Positions 26,708 to 37,208 of a stretch of DNA of 64,000 nucleotides are shown piece after piece. The DNA is from Streptoverticillium olivoreticuli subsp. olivoreticuli (GTDB lineage: Bacteria > Actinomycetota > Actinomycetes > Streptomycetales > Streptomycetaceae), in NCBI RefSeq assembly GCF_003391135.1, contig NZ_CP031455.1, forward strand, positions 4,681,001 through 4,745,000, written 5' to 3'. The translations under genes were made by a program, and so were the position numbers. How positions within the stretch are numbered: the stretch's first letter is position 1; the number at the start of each line of letters is the position of its first letter. The notes under the pieces were generated by a model. The model was given only the letters and a program-made list of their open reading frames with translations. It did no database searches and was not told the DNA's origin.

Positions 26708-27036
26708 CAGCATCCCCCTCGGCCACTCAGCCGCAGCGGCCCCCCACTGTGCGTGACCCGATTAAGGACGCTACTTCGGAATTACCGCTTCCAGCAAGGA
26801 ATTACCGGACATTGCTCGCCCTTTAGTGAGCGGTCGGACAGCGGTTCGGACCAGGTCCCGGGCGGGTGTTCGGAGCCGGTGCGCAAGGCGGTCCGGACGG
26901 GGCGCGCCCGGCCCCCGCGAGCGCCTCGCGCACGCCCCCCGGATCCCCCTCGGGCACCCCTTGCCTGGCGGCCGCCAGCACGTAATGTGGGCACGGACGG
27001 TCACCAGGCGTCCAGGAGAGAGCGAGGCAGCGTCCC
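26708..27036. promoter_or_regulatory. Divergent regulatory region with a 20-bp-spaced direct repeat
   Basis: This 329-bp gap separates the leftward ATP-grasp operon from the rightward fumarylacetoacetase gene. It contains two exact copies of GGAATTACCG at 26778-26787 and 26798-26807, start to start 20 bp apart, in an AT-richer island. Two helical turns is a spacing typical of tandem operator sites or of a -35-like element bound cooperatively. The remainder (26820-27000) is GC-rich with no recognised element. Confidence 0.45.
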
Positions 27037-28208
<1,172 letters not shown>

Positions 28209-28212
<4 letters not shown>

Positions 28213-28289
28213 CCGCCGGCACCGCCCCGTGCCTCACGCTGCCCGAGGAACTGCTGCTGCGCCGGGACCAGTCCGCGGACGGCGGCTGA
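28209..28289 (+). pseudogene. Possible 5' remnant of a GPP34 (GOLPH3-like) family gene
   Basis: A 26-codon frame starts in a four-base ATGA overlap with the fumarylacetoacetase stop. It encodes LTLPEELLLRRD, close to the LTLPEELLLLALD start of actinobacterial GPP34 proteins, then reaches a stop at 28287. The rest of a GPP34 gene (about 200 residues) is not found downstream. It may be a truncated relic or a chance short peptide. Confidence 0.35.
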
Positions 28290-28361
28290 CGCCGCTCCGG
28301 AGCGGTGGGACAGGACTGCTAATTTGTCGTGTCCAGATCCACTACGGAGGAGCGAGCGCAC

Positions 28362-28859
28362 GTGCGCAAGGCAGTACAGATCACGGGGGCGGCGCTCATC
28401 GCCGCTGTGCTGATGACGGGTTGCAGCAGCCAGAGCGACGGGGACAAGAAGACCGGCGGCGCCACGCCGCCGGCCGCCCAGCCGGACAAGCCCGCCGACC
28501 CGGCCGCCGCCAAGGGCGGCAACGTCAAGGCCGCCGACCTCAAGGGCGGCTGGTCGAAGGGCAAGCTCATGGACAAGAGCCTGCTGATCATGTCCTTCTC
28601 CGGGAACATGGTGATGCTGAGCGGGAAGACGGCCTGCTCCGGCACGGTCGTGGACACCACGCAGCCGGTCACCATCAACATCACCCACTGCCAGGACGGC
28701 AGCACCGAATACGCCAAGGGCACCATCAAGAGCGTGGACGCCAAGACGCTCACAGTGGCGTGGGCCTCCGGCAAGGAGGACACCCTCACCAAGACCGTGG
28801 GCGCGGACGGCAAGCCCGCCGCCGAGGTGCCGGGCCTGCCGGGCAAGCTCGGCCACTGA
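28362..28859 (+). CDS. Small putative lipoprotein
   Basis: A 165-residue exported protein. Residues 1-20 form a lipoprotein signal (AVQITGAALIAAVLMTGC) with the lipobox LMTGC, so the mature protein should be acylated on that Cys. A Lys/Ala/Pro-rich linker follows (to about residue 55). The globular part contains a repeated beta pattern (MSFSGNMVMLSGKTACSG, YAKGTIKSVDAKTLTVAW) and two further cysteines that may form a disulfide. The GTG start is preferred over ATG 28329 because it puts the basic n-region directly before the hydrophobic segment. No family recognised. Confidence 0.75.
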   Translation: MRKAVQITGAALIAAVLMTGCSSQSDGDKKTGGATPPAAQPDKPADPAAAKGGNVKAADLKGGWSKGKLMDKSLLIMSFSGNMVMLSGKTACSGTVVDTTQPVTINITHCQDGSTEYAKGTIKSVDAKTLTVAWASGKEDTLTKTVGADGKPAAEVPGLPGKLGH

Positions 28860-28916
28860 CGCACAACCGCCCGGTGCCCCTCTCGGGACACCGGGCGGCG
28901 TAACGGCTCAGCGCGC

Positions 28917-30569
28917 CTACCGGACGAACACCCCCGCCTGGCCCGCCAGATCCAGGAAGTACTGCGGGGCGACACCGAGGACGAGCGTGACCGCGACCCC
29001 GACGGCGATCGCCGTGGAGGTCAGCGCGCTCGGCACGGCCACGGTCGGCCCGTCGGCCTTCGGCTCGCTGAAGAACATCAGCACGATCACCCGGATGTAG
29101 AAGAACGCGGCGATCGCCGAGGACAGCACACCGACGATGACCAGCGGCGTCGCACCGCCCTGGGCCGCGGCCTTGAAGACCGCGAACTTCCCCGTGAAAC
29201 CGCTGGTCAGCGGGATGCCCGCGAAGGCCAGCAGGAAGACCGCGAAGACGGCCGCGACCAGGGGCGAACGGCGGCCCAGACCCGCCCACTTGGACAGGTG
29301 CGTCGCCTCGCCGCCCGCGTCCCGCACCAGCGTCACCACCGCGAAGGCGCCCAGGGTCACGAAGGAGTACGCGGCCAGGTAGAACAGGACGGAGGACACC
29401 CCGTCCGGGCTGACGGCGATGACACCGGCGAGGATGAACCCGGCGTGCGCGATGGAGGAGTAGGCGAGGAGCCGCTTCACATCCGTCTGGGTCACGGCGA
29501 CGATCGCGCCCACCAGCATGGTGACGATCGCGACGCCCCACATCACCGGCCGCCAGTCCCAGCGCAGCCCCGGCAGGACCACGTACAGCAGCCGCAGCAG
29601 CGCGCCGAAGGCGGCGACCTTGGTGGCGGCGGCCATGAAGCCCGTCACCGGCGTGGGGGCGCCCTGATAGACGTCGGGGGTCCACATGTGGAAGGGCACC
29701 GCGCCCACCTTGAAGAGCAGCCCCATCAGCACCAGCGCCCCGCCGATCAGCAGCAGCGCGTCGTTGCCTGTGGTCGACGCGAGGGCGGGGTCGACCGTAC
29801 GGACCGTGCCGTTCACGACGTCGGCGATGCCGGCGTAGGTGACCGTGCCCGCGTAGCCGTACAGCAGCGCCACCCCGAACAGCAGGAAGGCCGAGGAGAA
29901 GGCGCCCAGCAGGAAGTACTTGACCGCGGACTCCTGGGACAGCAGCCGCTGGCGGCGGGCGAGCCCGCACAGCACGTACAGCGGGAGGGAGAAGACCTCC
30001 AGCGCGATGAAGAGGGTCAGCAGGTCGTTCGCGGCGGGGAAGACGAGCATGCCCGCGACCGCGAAGAGCGCGACCGGGAAGACCTCGGTGGTGGTGAACC
30101 CCGCCTTGACGGCGGCCTGTTCGGCCGCGCCGCCCGGCACGGCGGAGCCCTGCGCGGCGAAGGAGTCGACGCGCTTGCCGTGCGCCGCCGGGTCCAGCCG
30201 CCGCTCGGCGAAGGTGAACACCGCGATCAGCGAGACCAGGAGAATGGTCCCCTGGAGGAACAGCGCCGGGCCGTCGACGGCGACGGCGCCCATGGCGGCG
30301 ATGTGCGCCTTGCCGGTGCCGTAGCCCCCGGCGGCCAGGGCGATGACGGCGGCGAACCCTGCGACCAGGCCGACCGCGCTCAGCAGCAGCTGCACGGGAT
30401 GGCGCAGGCGCCGCGGCAGGAACGCCTCCACGAGGATGCCGAGGACGGCGGCGCCGAGGACGATCAGCGTCGGTGACAGCTGGGCGTACTCGATGTGCGG
30501 GGCCGGGATCTTCTTCGGCGGGTCGGCCGACATCGTCCACAGGCTGTGGACGAATGCTGCGTGACTCAC
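28917..30569 (-). CDS. nuoN: NADH-quinone oxidoreductase subunit N
   Basis: A 550-residue antiporter-like pumping subunit, last gene of the main nuo operon. It has the NuoN core: LFKVGAVPFHMWTPDVYQGAPTPV near residue 290, the QTDVKRLLAYSSIAHAGFIL helix, and GIPLTSGFTGKFAVF. GTG 30569 overlaps the nuoM stop and is preceded by GGAGG at seven bases. An internal ATG about 13 codons downstream is possible but has no better support. Confidence 0.95.
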   Translation of the reverse strand: MSHAAFVHSLWTMSADPPKKIPAPHIEYAQLSPTLIVLGAAVLGILVEAFLPRRLRHPVQLLLSAVGLVAGFAAVIALAAGGYGTGKAHIAAMGAVAVDGPALFLQGTILLVSLIAVFTFAERRLDPAAHGKRVDSFAAQGSAVPGGAAEQAAVKAGFTTTEVFPVALFAVAGMLVFPAANDLLTLFIALEVFSLPLYVLCGLARRQRLLSQESAVKYFLLGAFSSAFLLFGVALLYGYAGTVTYAGIADVVNGTVRTVDPALASTTGNDALLLIGGALVLMGLLFKVGAVPFHMWTPDVYQGAPTPVTGFMAAATKVAAFGALLRLLYVVLPGLRWDWRPVMWGVAIVTMLVGAIVAVTQTDVKRLLAYSSIAHAGFILAGVIAVSPDGVSSVLFYLAAYSFVTLGAFAVVTLVRDAGGEATHLSKWAGLGRRSPLVAAVFAVFLLAFAGIPLTSGFTGKFAVFKAAAQGGATPLVIVGVLSSAIAAFFYIRVIVLMFFSEPKADGPTVAVPSALTSTAIAVGVAVTLVLGVAPQYFLDLAGQAGVFVR

Positions 30570-32188
30570 TTCGCGGCCTCCACATCGTTCGTCGGAGCGG
30601 TCGGAACATCGGGCTTGGGGTCGGTCTTGTGGACCTGCGACATCGTGCGGCCGACCGCCGGGTCGATGATCTGCGTCAGCGGCCTGGGATAGACGCCGAG
30701 GAAGATCAGCAGGGCGATCAGCGGGCCTACGACGACCAGTTCGCGCACCCGCAGGTCGGGCATGCCGCGCACGGACTCCCGCACCGGGCCGGTCATCGTG
30801 CGCTGGTAGAGCACCAGGACGTACAGGGCGGCGAGCACGATGCCCAGCGTCGCGACGATCCCCACCGCCGGATAGCGGCTGAACGTGCCGACCAGGACCA
30901 GGAATTCGGAGACGAAGGGCGCGAGCCCCGGCAGCGACAGCGTGGCCAGACCGCCCACCAGGAACGTCCCGGCGAGGACCGGCGCGACCTTCTGCACCCC
31001 GCCGTAGTCGCCGATGAGCCGGGAGCCGCGACGGGAGATCAGGAAGCCCGCCACCAGCATCAACGCGGCCGTGGAAATGCCGTGGTTGACCATATAGAGC
31101 GTCGCGCCGCCCTGGCCCTGGGTGGTCATCGCGAAGATGCCCAGGATGATGAAGCCGAAGTGCGAGATCGACGCGTACGCGATCAGCCGCTTGATGTCCC
31201 GCTGGCCGACCGCGAGCAGCGCCCCGTACAGGATGCCGATCAGCGACAGCACGATGATCACCGGCGTCGCCCACTTCGACGCCTCGGGGAACAGCTGGAG
31301 GCAGAAGCGCAGCATCGCGAACGTGCCGACCTTGTCGACCACCGCGGTGATCAGCACGGCGACGGGCGCGGTGGCCTCGCCCATGGCGCCCGGCAGCCAG
31401 GTGTGCAGCGGCCACAGCGGCGCCTTCACCGCGAAGGCGAAGAAGAAGCCCAGGAACAGGGCCCGTTCGGTGACGGTCGCGAAGTGCAGCCTGCCGTCCG
31501 CCCGCGCCTGGACGATCTCCTGGAGGGAGAAGGTGCCGGTGCCGAGCTGGTGCGCGGTGACGGCGTAGAGCCCGATGACGGCGGCCATCATGATCAGCCC
31601 GCCGGCCAGGTTGTAGAGCAGGAACTTCACCGCCGCGTACGACCGCTGGGCGGCCGCCTCCTCCTCGGACCGGCCGCCCGCCCGGTCGCCGAAACCGCCG
31701 ATGAGGAAGTACATCGGGATCAGCATGGCTTCGAAGAAGATGTAGAAGAGGAAGACGTCGGTGGCCTCGAAGGAGATCACCACCATCGCCTCGACCATCA
31801 GGATCAGCGCGAAGAAGCCCTGGGTGGGCCGCCAGCGCCGGTTGGGCGCGGGTCCTTCGAGCGGGTCGGCGTCATGCCAGCCGGCCAGCATCACAAAGGG
31901 GATCAGCAGCGCCGTCAGGGCGATCAGCACCACCGCGATGCCGTCGACCCCCAGGTCGTACCGGACGCCGAAGTCCTTGATCCAGGCGTGCGACTCGGTC
32001 AGCTGGAACGGCTTCCCGGAGTCCGGGTCGAACCGCGCCAGCTGCACGCCCGCCAGCGCGAGCGTGGCCAGCGCGAAGGCCAGCGCGAGCCATTTCGCGG
32101 CCGTGCGGCGCGCGGCCGGGACGGCGGCGGTCACGACCGCGCCGGCCGCGGGCACCGCGGCCGTGACCGTCAGCAGGGGAAAAGACAT
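30566..32188 (-). CDS. nuoM: NADH-quinone oxidoreductase subunit M
   Basis: A 540-residue antiporter-like membrane subunit with about 14 helices. Characteristic segments are DGIAVVLIALTALLIPFVML near residue 80, the catalytic Glu helix FLFYIFFEAMLIPMYFLIG near 150, KAPLWPLHTWLPGAMGEAT and QRDIKRLIAYASISHFGFI. Start ATG 32188 lies two bases after the nuoL stop. Length is normal. Confidence 0.95.
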   Translation of the reverse strand: MSFPLLTVTAAVPAAGAVVTAAVPAARRTAAKWLALAFALATLALAGVQLARFDPDSGKPFQLTESHAWIKDFGVRYDLGVDGIAVVLIALTALLIPFVMLAGWHDADPLEGPAPNRRWRPTQGFFALILMVEAMVVISFEATDVFLFYIFFEAMLIPMYFLIGGFGDRAGGRSEEEAAAQRSYAAVKFLLYNLAGGLIMMAAVIGLYAVTAHQLGTGTFSLQEIVQARADGRLHFATVTERALFLGFFFAFAVKAPLWPLHTWLPGAMGEATAPVAVLITAVVDKVGTFAMLRFCLQLFPEASKWATPVIIVLSLIGILYGALLAVGQRDIKRLIAYASISHFGFIILGIFAMTTQGQGGATLYMVNHGISTAALMLVAGFLISRRGSRLIGDYGGVQKVAPVLAGTFLVGGLATLSLPGLAPFVSEFLVLVGTFSRYPAVGIVATLGIVLAALYVLVLYQRTMTGPVRESVRGMPDLRVRELVVVGPLIALLIFLGVYPRPLTQIIDPAVGRTMSQVHKTDPKPDVPTAPTNDVEAAK

Positions 32189-32190
32189 GA

Positions 32191-34086
32191 TCAGACCGCC
32201 CTCATCAGCAGGGTCGCGGCGATGAGCACTGCCGCACCGCCGAACATCGAGACCGCGTACGACCGCGCGTAGCCGTTCTGGAGCCTGCGCATCCGGCCCG
32301 ACAGCCCGCCGACGGAGGCGGCCGTGCCGTTGACGACGCCGTCGACCAGCGTGTGGTCGGCGTAGACCAGGCTGCGGGTGAGGTGCTCACCGCCCCGGAC
32401 CAGCACGACGTGGTTGAAGTCGTCCTGGAGCAGGTCCCGTCGGGCGGCGCGGGTGAGCAGGTTCCCCCGGGGCGCCGTGACGGGGACGGGACGGCGCCCG
32501 TACTGCGCCCAGGCGAGCGCCACCCCGAGGACGAGGACGACCATGGTGCCGATGGTGACGGTGAGCGCGCTGACGGGTGAATTCCCCTCCGCGTGCCCGG
32601 TGACCGGCTCCAGCCACTTCAGGAAGGTGTCGTTGATGCTGAACAGCCCACCGGCGAAGACCGATCCGAAGGCGAGCACGACCATGGGGATCGTCATGGT
32701 CCTGGGCGACTCGTGCGGGTGCGGGGCGTTGCCCTCCGCATCTGGCTGCCAGCGCTTCTCGCCGAAGAAGGTCAGGACCATCACGCGCGTCATGTAGTAC
32801 GCGGTGATGGCCGCGCCCAGCAGCGCCGCGCCGCCGAGGATCCAGCCCTCCGTACCGCCCTTGGCGAAGGCGGCTTCGATGATCTTGTCCTTGGAGAAGA
32901 AGCCGGACAGGCCGGGGAAGCCGATGATGGCGAGATAGCCGAGGCCGAAGGTGACGAAGGTGACCGGCATATACGTCCGCAGGCCGCCGTAGCGCCGCAT
33001 GTCGACCTCGTCGTTCATGCCGTGCATCACCGACCCGGCGCCGAGGAAGAGCCCCGCCTTGAAGAAGCCGTGGGTCACCAGGTGCATGATCGCGAAGACA
33101 TAGCCGACCGGGCCGAGACCGGCGGCGAGGATCATGTAGCCGATCTGCGACATCGTCGAGCCGGCCAGCGCCTTCTTGATGTCGTCCTTCGCACAACCGA
33201 CGATCGCACCGAAGAGCAGCGTCACCGCGCCCACCGTGACGACCGCGGTCTGCGCGTCCGGCGCCGCGTTGAAGATCGCGCCGGACCGGGTGATCAGATA
33301 GACGCCGGCGGTCACCATCGTCGCCGCGTGGATGAGGGCCGAGACCGGGGTCGGGCCCTCCATCGCGTCGCCGAGCCAGGACTGCAGCGGCACCTGGGCG
33401 GACTTGCCGCACGCGGCGAGCAGCAGCATCAGCCCGATGGCCGTCAGCCTGCCCTCCCCCGCGTCCGTCGCGTGCGCGAGGACCGGGCCGAAGGCGAAGG
33501 TGCCGAACGTGGTGAACATCAGCATGATCGCGATGGACAGGCCCATGTCGCCGACGCGGTTGACGAGGAACGCCTTCTTGGCGGCGGTGGCCGCGCTGGG
33601 CTTGTGCTGCCAGAAGCCGATCAGCAGGTACGAGGCGAGGCCGACGCCCTCCCATCCCACGTACAGCAGGAGGTAGTTGTCGGCGAGGACGAGCAGCAGC
33701 ATCGCGGCGAGGAAGAGGTTCAGATAGCCGAAGAAGCGGCGCCGCCGCTCGTCGTGCTCCATATAGCCGACCGAATAGAGGTGGATCAGCGTGCCCACCC
33801 CCGTGATCAGCAGGACGAAGGTCATCGACAGCTGGTCCAGCTGGAAGCCGACGTCCGCGCGGAAGCCGCCGACCGGCACCCAGCTGAACAGGTGCGAGGT
33901 CAGCGTGCGGTCCTCGCGGCCCCTGCCCAGGAGGTCGGCGAAGAGCACGGCGCCCAGCGCGAAGGACACCGCCGCGAGCAGCGTGCCGATCCAGTGCCCG
34001 GCCCGGTCCAGACGGGGGCCGCCGCACAGCAGCAGGCCCGCGCCCAGCAGGGGTGCCGCGACGAGCAGTCCGATGAGGTTCTCCAC
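32191..34086 (-). CDS. nuoL: NADH-quinone oxidoreductase subunit L
   Basis: A 631-residue distal pumping subunit. Motifs are LDQLSMTFVLLITGVGTLIHLYSVGYM, the KSAQVPLQSWLGDAMEGPTPV loop, the DDIKKALAGSTMSQIGYM helix, and the C-terminal lateral-helix region ending FGGAAVLIAATLLMRAV. The GTG start follows nuoK after 12 bases. Paralogue of NuoL2 at 305-2296, with differing loops. Confidence 0.95.
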   Translation of the reverse strand: MENLIGLLVAAPLLGAGLLLCGGPRLDRAGHWIGTLLAAVSFALGAVLFADLLGRGREDRTLTSHLFSWVPVGGFRADVGFQLDQLSMTFVLLITGVGTLIHLYSVGYMEHDERRRRFFGYLNLFLAAMLLLVLADNYLLLYVGWEGVGLASYLLIGFWQHKPSAATAAKKAFLVNRVGDMGLSIAIMLMFTTFGTFAFGPVLAHATDAGEGRLTAIGLMLLLAACGKSAQVPLQSWLGDAMEGPTPVSALIHAATMVTAGVYLITRSGAIFNAAPDAQTAVVTVGAVTLLFGAIVGCAKDDIKKALAGSTMSQIGYMILAAGLGPVGYVFAIMHLVTHGFFKAGLFLGAGSVMHGMNDEVDMRRYGGLRTYMPVTFVTFGLGYLAIIGFPGLSGFFSKDKIIEAAFAKGGTEGWILGGAALLGAAITAYYMTRVMVLTFFGEKRWQPDAEGNAPHPHESPRTMTIPMVVLAFGSVFAGGLFSINDTFLKWLEPVTGHAEGNSPVSALTVTIGTMVVLVLGVALAWAQYGRRPVPVTAPRGNLLTRAARRDLLQDDFNHVVLVRGGEHLTRSLVYADHTLVDGVVNGTAASVGGLSGRMRRLQNGYARSYAVSMFGGAAVLIAATLLMRAV

Positions 34087-34098
34087 GTCAGCGTCCCC

Positions 34099-34398
34099 TT
34101 ACAACTTCAGCAGGCCGGCGTCGTCGACCGAGGCCGAATGGCGGGAGCGGAAGATCGACACGATGATCGCGAGGCCGATCACGACCTCGGCGGCGGCCAC
34201 GACCATGGTGAAGAAGGCGATGATCTGGCCGTCCAGATTGCCGTGCAGCCGGGCGAAGGTGACGAACGCCAGGTTGCAGGCGTTCAGCATCAGCTCGACG
34301 CACATGAAGATGACGATCGCGTTCCGCCGGATGAGCACACCGGCGGCGCCGATGGTGAACAACAGGGCCGCCAGGTACAGGTAGTTGACCGGGTTCAC
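34099..34398 (-). CDS. nuoK: NADH-quinone oxidoreductase subunit K
   Basis: A 99-residue three-helix subunit, the standard NuoK size. Helix 2 contains the conserved glutamate in CVELMLNACNLAFVTF, and helix 3 the second one in VAAAEVVIGLAII. The GTG start forms a GTGA overlap with the nuoJ stop; an upstream frame beginning at 34443 belongs to the end of nuoJ and is not used. Confidence 0.95.
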   Translation of the reverse strand: MNPVNYLYLAALLFTIGAAGVLIRRNAIVIFMCVELMLNACNLAFVTFARLHGNLDGQIIAFFTMVVAAAEVVIGLAIIVSIFRSRHSASVDDAGLLKL

Positions 34399-35225
34399 TT
34401 GCGGGCCTCCTTCGCGCCCTCGGTGCGGCCGCCCTCGACCCACTCCGCGGAGCGCTGCTCCAGCGCGGCCAGCTCCTGGAGCGCCTCGCCGGACACGTCG
34501 CGGATCTGGCCGCGGGCGCGCAGCGTCGGGTTGACGGTGAGCTCGGCGGGGGTGCCGTCGGGCAGCAGGCCGGGGACGTCCACGGCGTTGTGCCGGGCGT
34601 AGACGCCGGGGGCGGGCAGCGGCGGCAGCTGCTCGCCCGCCCGGACCCGCGCCTGGGAGCGCTCGCGCTGGCCGGGGGCCCGCTCGGTGCGCTCGCGGTG
34701 GGTGAGGACCATCGCCCCGACGGCCGCGGTGATCAGCAGCGCGCCGGTGATCTCGAAGGCGAAGACGTACTTGGTGAAGATGAGCGCCGCGAGACCCTGC
34801 ACATTGCCGCCGGAGTTGGCCTGGCCGAGCCCGGTGAAGTCCTTCAGGGAGGCGTTGGCGATGCCCGCGATCAGCAGGATGCCGAAGCCCAGCGCGCAGA
34901 GCCCGGCGAGCCAGCGCTGGCCCCTGATGGTCTCCTTGAGGGAGTCGGCGGCGGTGACGCCGACCAGCATGACCACGAAGAGGAAGAGCATCATGATCGC
35001 GCCGGTGTAGACGACGACCTGGACGACGCCCAGGAAGTAGGCGCCGTTGGCGAGGTAGAACACCGCGAGCACGATCATGGTGCCGGCGAGCGACAGGGCG
35101 CTGTGGACGGCCTTCCTCATCAGCACCGTGGACAGCGCGCCGACGACGGCGACGGTGCCCAGCAGCCAGAACTGCACGGCCTCACCGGTCGAGGTCATGC
35201 CCGCTGCGGCGACGGTGGTGCTCAT
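34395..35225 (-). CDS. nuoJ: NADH-quinone oxidoreductase subunit J
   Basis: A 276-residue protein: five helices in the first 185 residues, with VVQVVVYTGAIMMLFLFVVML as the marker helix. A hydrophilic tail of about 90 residues follows (from RERTERAPGQRER), longer than in most bacteria but seen in actinobacterial NuoJ. ATG overlaps the nuoI stop. Confidence 0.95.
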   Translation of the reverse strand: MSTTVAAAGMTSTGEAVQFWLLGTVAVVGALSTVLMRKAVHSALSLAGTMIVLAVFYLANGAYFLGVVQVVVYTGAIMMLFLFVVMLVGVTAADSLKETIRGQRWLAGLCALGFGILLIAGIANASLKDFTGLGQANSGGNVQGLAALIFTKYVFAFEITGALLITAAVGAMVLTHRERTERAPGQRERSQARVRAGEQLPPLPAPGVYARHNAVDVPGLLPDGTPAELTVNPTLRARGQIRDVSGEALQELAALEQRSAEWVEGGRTEGAKEARK

Positions 35226-35839
35226 GCCTCCCCCTCACCGGACGGCGTGGAGGCCGCGGCGCCCGCGGGCTCGGTGTCCTGCGGCGGCTCCTCGCCCTTG
35301 GAGAGGGCCACTTGGCGCACGGTGCCCGGCGCGGCCTCCGTCACCAGGCCGCGGTAGTAGTCCTTCTCGGTCATGCCGGGGAAGATCGCGTGCGGGGTGT
35401 CGACCATCCGGTCCTCCAGGCCCGCGAGCAGCTCCTCCTTGGTGTAGATGAGCGACTCGCGGCTGGTGTCGGCCAGTTCGTACTCGTTCGTCATGGTCAG
35501 GGCCCGGGTGGGGCACGCCTCGACGCACAGGCCGCACAGGATGCAGCGAAGGTAGTTGATCTGGTAGACGCGGCCGTAGCGCTCGCCCGGGGAGTAACGC
35601 TCCTCGTCGGTGTTGTCCGCGCCCTCCACATAGATCGCGTCGGCCGGGCAGGCCCAGGCGCACAGCTCGCAGCCGATGCACTTCTCCAGCCCGTCCGGGT
35701 GCCGGTTGAGCTGGTGGCGGCCGTGGAAGCGCGGCGCGGTGTGCTTCTTCTCCTCCGGATACTGCTCGGTCAGCCGCTTCTTGAACATGGCCTTGAAGGT
35801 CACGCCGAAGCCGGCCACGGGGTTCTGGAAGTCAGGCAC
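35222..35839 (-). CDS. nuoI: NADH-quinone oxidoreductase subunit I (2x 4Fe-4S)
   Basis: A 205-residue ferredoxin-like subunit with CIGCELCAWACP and CILCGLCVEACP binding two 4Fe-4S clusters. GTG 35839 is chosen because AGGAGG lies six bases upstream and the GTG overlaps the nuoH stop (GTGCCTGA). The longer frame from 35872 would begin inside nuoH without a better ribosome site. The last 35 residues are a Pro/Ala/Glu tail. Confidence 0.95.
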   Translation of the reverse strand: MPDFQNPVAGFGVTFKAMFKKRLTEQYPEEKKHTAPRFHGRHQLNRHPDGLEKCIGCELCAWACPADAIYVEGADNTDEERYSPGERYGRVYQINYLRCILCGLCVEACPTRALTMTNEYELADTSRESLIYTKEELLAGLEDRMVDTPHAIFPGMTEKDYYRGLVTEAAPGTVRQVALSKGEEPPQDTEPAGAAASTPSGEGEA

Positions 35840-37208
35840 CCTCGCCCTCCTTTCCGTCTCGGGGACCGTCACTCACAGTATTGGGGCTGCCACTGACAAT
35901 GAGCTCGCGGTCGAGGCGCGACGGCCGGCGCGGCACCGGCGGCAGGGTCTGGCCGGGCAGTGGCGGCACGGGGAAACCGCCCGCCATCGGGTCGAACTCG
36001 CCCTGCGGGCCCGGGCCTTCCGCCTCCTGCTCCGCCTTGGCGCCGCGGTCACGGAAGATGTCGGCCACGAAGGACAGCAGCAGGATGGCGACGACCGCGC
36101 CGCCCACGTAGAGCACGATGCGCTGGAAGTCGTAGTGCTCGTTGCGCATCGCCCGGACGGTGGCCACGAGCATCAGCCACACCATCGAGATGGGGATGAG
36201 GACCTTCCACCCCAGCTTCATGAACTGGTCGTAGCGCAGCCGCGGCAGCGTGCCGCGCAGCCAGATGAAGAAGAACAGCAGCAGCTGGAGCTTGACGACG
36301 AACCACAGCATCGGCCACCAGCCGTGGTTCGCCCCCTCCCAGAACGCCGAGACGGGGTACGGGGCCCGCCAGCCGCCCAGGAACAGCGTCACCGCGACCG
36401 CCGAGACCGTGACCATGTTGACGTACTCGGCGAGCATGAACATCGCGAACTTGATGGAGGAGTACTCGGTGTTGAAGCCGCCGACCAGGTCGCCCTCGGA
36501 CTCCGGCAGGTCGAACGGCGCCCGGTTGGTCTCCCCGACCATCGCCACGATGTAGATGAGGAAGGAGACCGGCAGCAGCAGGACGTACCACCGGTCGTGC
36601 TGCGCGTCGACGATCGTCGAGGTCGACATCGACCCCGAGTAGAGGAACACGGCGGCGAAGGAGACGCCCATCGCGATCTCGTACGAGATCATCTGCGCGC
36701 ACGACCGCAGGCCGCCGAGCAGCGGGTAGGTCGAGCCGGAGGACCAGCCCGCCAGCACGATGCCGTAGATGCCGACCGACGCGGTGGCCAGGATGTAGAG
36801 CACGCCGATCGGCAGGTCGGTGAGCTGCATCGTGGTGCGGTGGCCGAAGATCGAGATCTCGTTCCCGGCCGGGCCGAAGGGGATGACGGCGATCGCCATG
36901 AAGGCCGGGATCGCCGCGACGACCGGCGCGAGGATGTAGACGACCTTGTCGGCCCGCTTGACGACCACGTCCTCCTTGAGCATCAGCTTGATGCCGTCCG
37001 CGAGGGACTGGAGCATGCCCCAGGGGCCGTGCCGGTTGGGTCCGATGCGCAGCTGCATCCACGCGACGACCTTGCGTTCCCAGACGATCGAGAACAGCAC
37101 CGTCAGCATGACGAACGCGAAGCAGAAGACGGCCTTGACGACGATCAGCCACCACGGGTCCCGGCCGAACATCGACAGGTCCTCGGCGGCCAGTGCGTAT
37201 GCCTTCAC
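35832..37208 (-). CDS. nuoH: NADH-quinone oxidoreductase subunit H
   Basis: A 458-residue subunit bordering the quinone chamber. Eight helices include the ERKVVAWMQLRIGPNRHGPWG loop and RAPFDLPESEGDLVGGFNTEY loop. A hydrophilic C-terminal tail of about 70 residues (after DIFRDRGAK) extends past the bacterial norm and is absent from NuoH2. The GTG start overlaps the nuoG stop. Confidence 0.95.
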   Translation of the reverse strand: MKAYALAAEDLSMFGRDPWWLIVVKAVFCFAFVMLTVLFSIVWERKVVAWMQLRIGPNRHGPWGMLQSLADGIKLMLKEDVVVKRADKVVYILAPVVAAIPAFMAIAVIPFGPAGNEISIFGHRTTMQLTDLPIGVLYILATASVGIYGIVLAGWSSGSTYPLLGGLRSCAQMISYEIAMGVSFAAVFLYSGSMSTSTIVDAQHDRWYVLLLPVSFLIYIVAMVGETNRAPFDLPESEGDLVGGFNTEYSSIKFAMFMLAEYVNMVTVSAVAVTLFLGGWRAPYPVSAFWEGANHGWWPMLWFVVKLQLLLFFFIWLRGTLPRLRYDQFMKLGWKVLIPISMVWLMLVATVRAMRNEHYDFQRIVLYVGGAVVAILLLSFVADIFRDRGAKAEQEAEGPGPQGEFDPMAGGFPVPPLPGQTLPPVPRRPSRLDRELIVSGSPNTVSDGPRDGKEGEGA

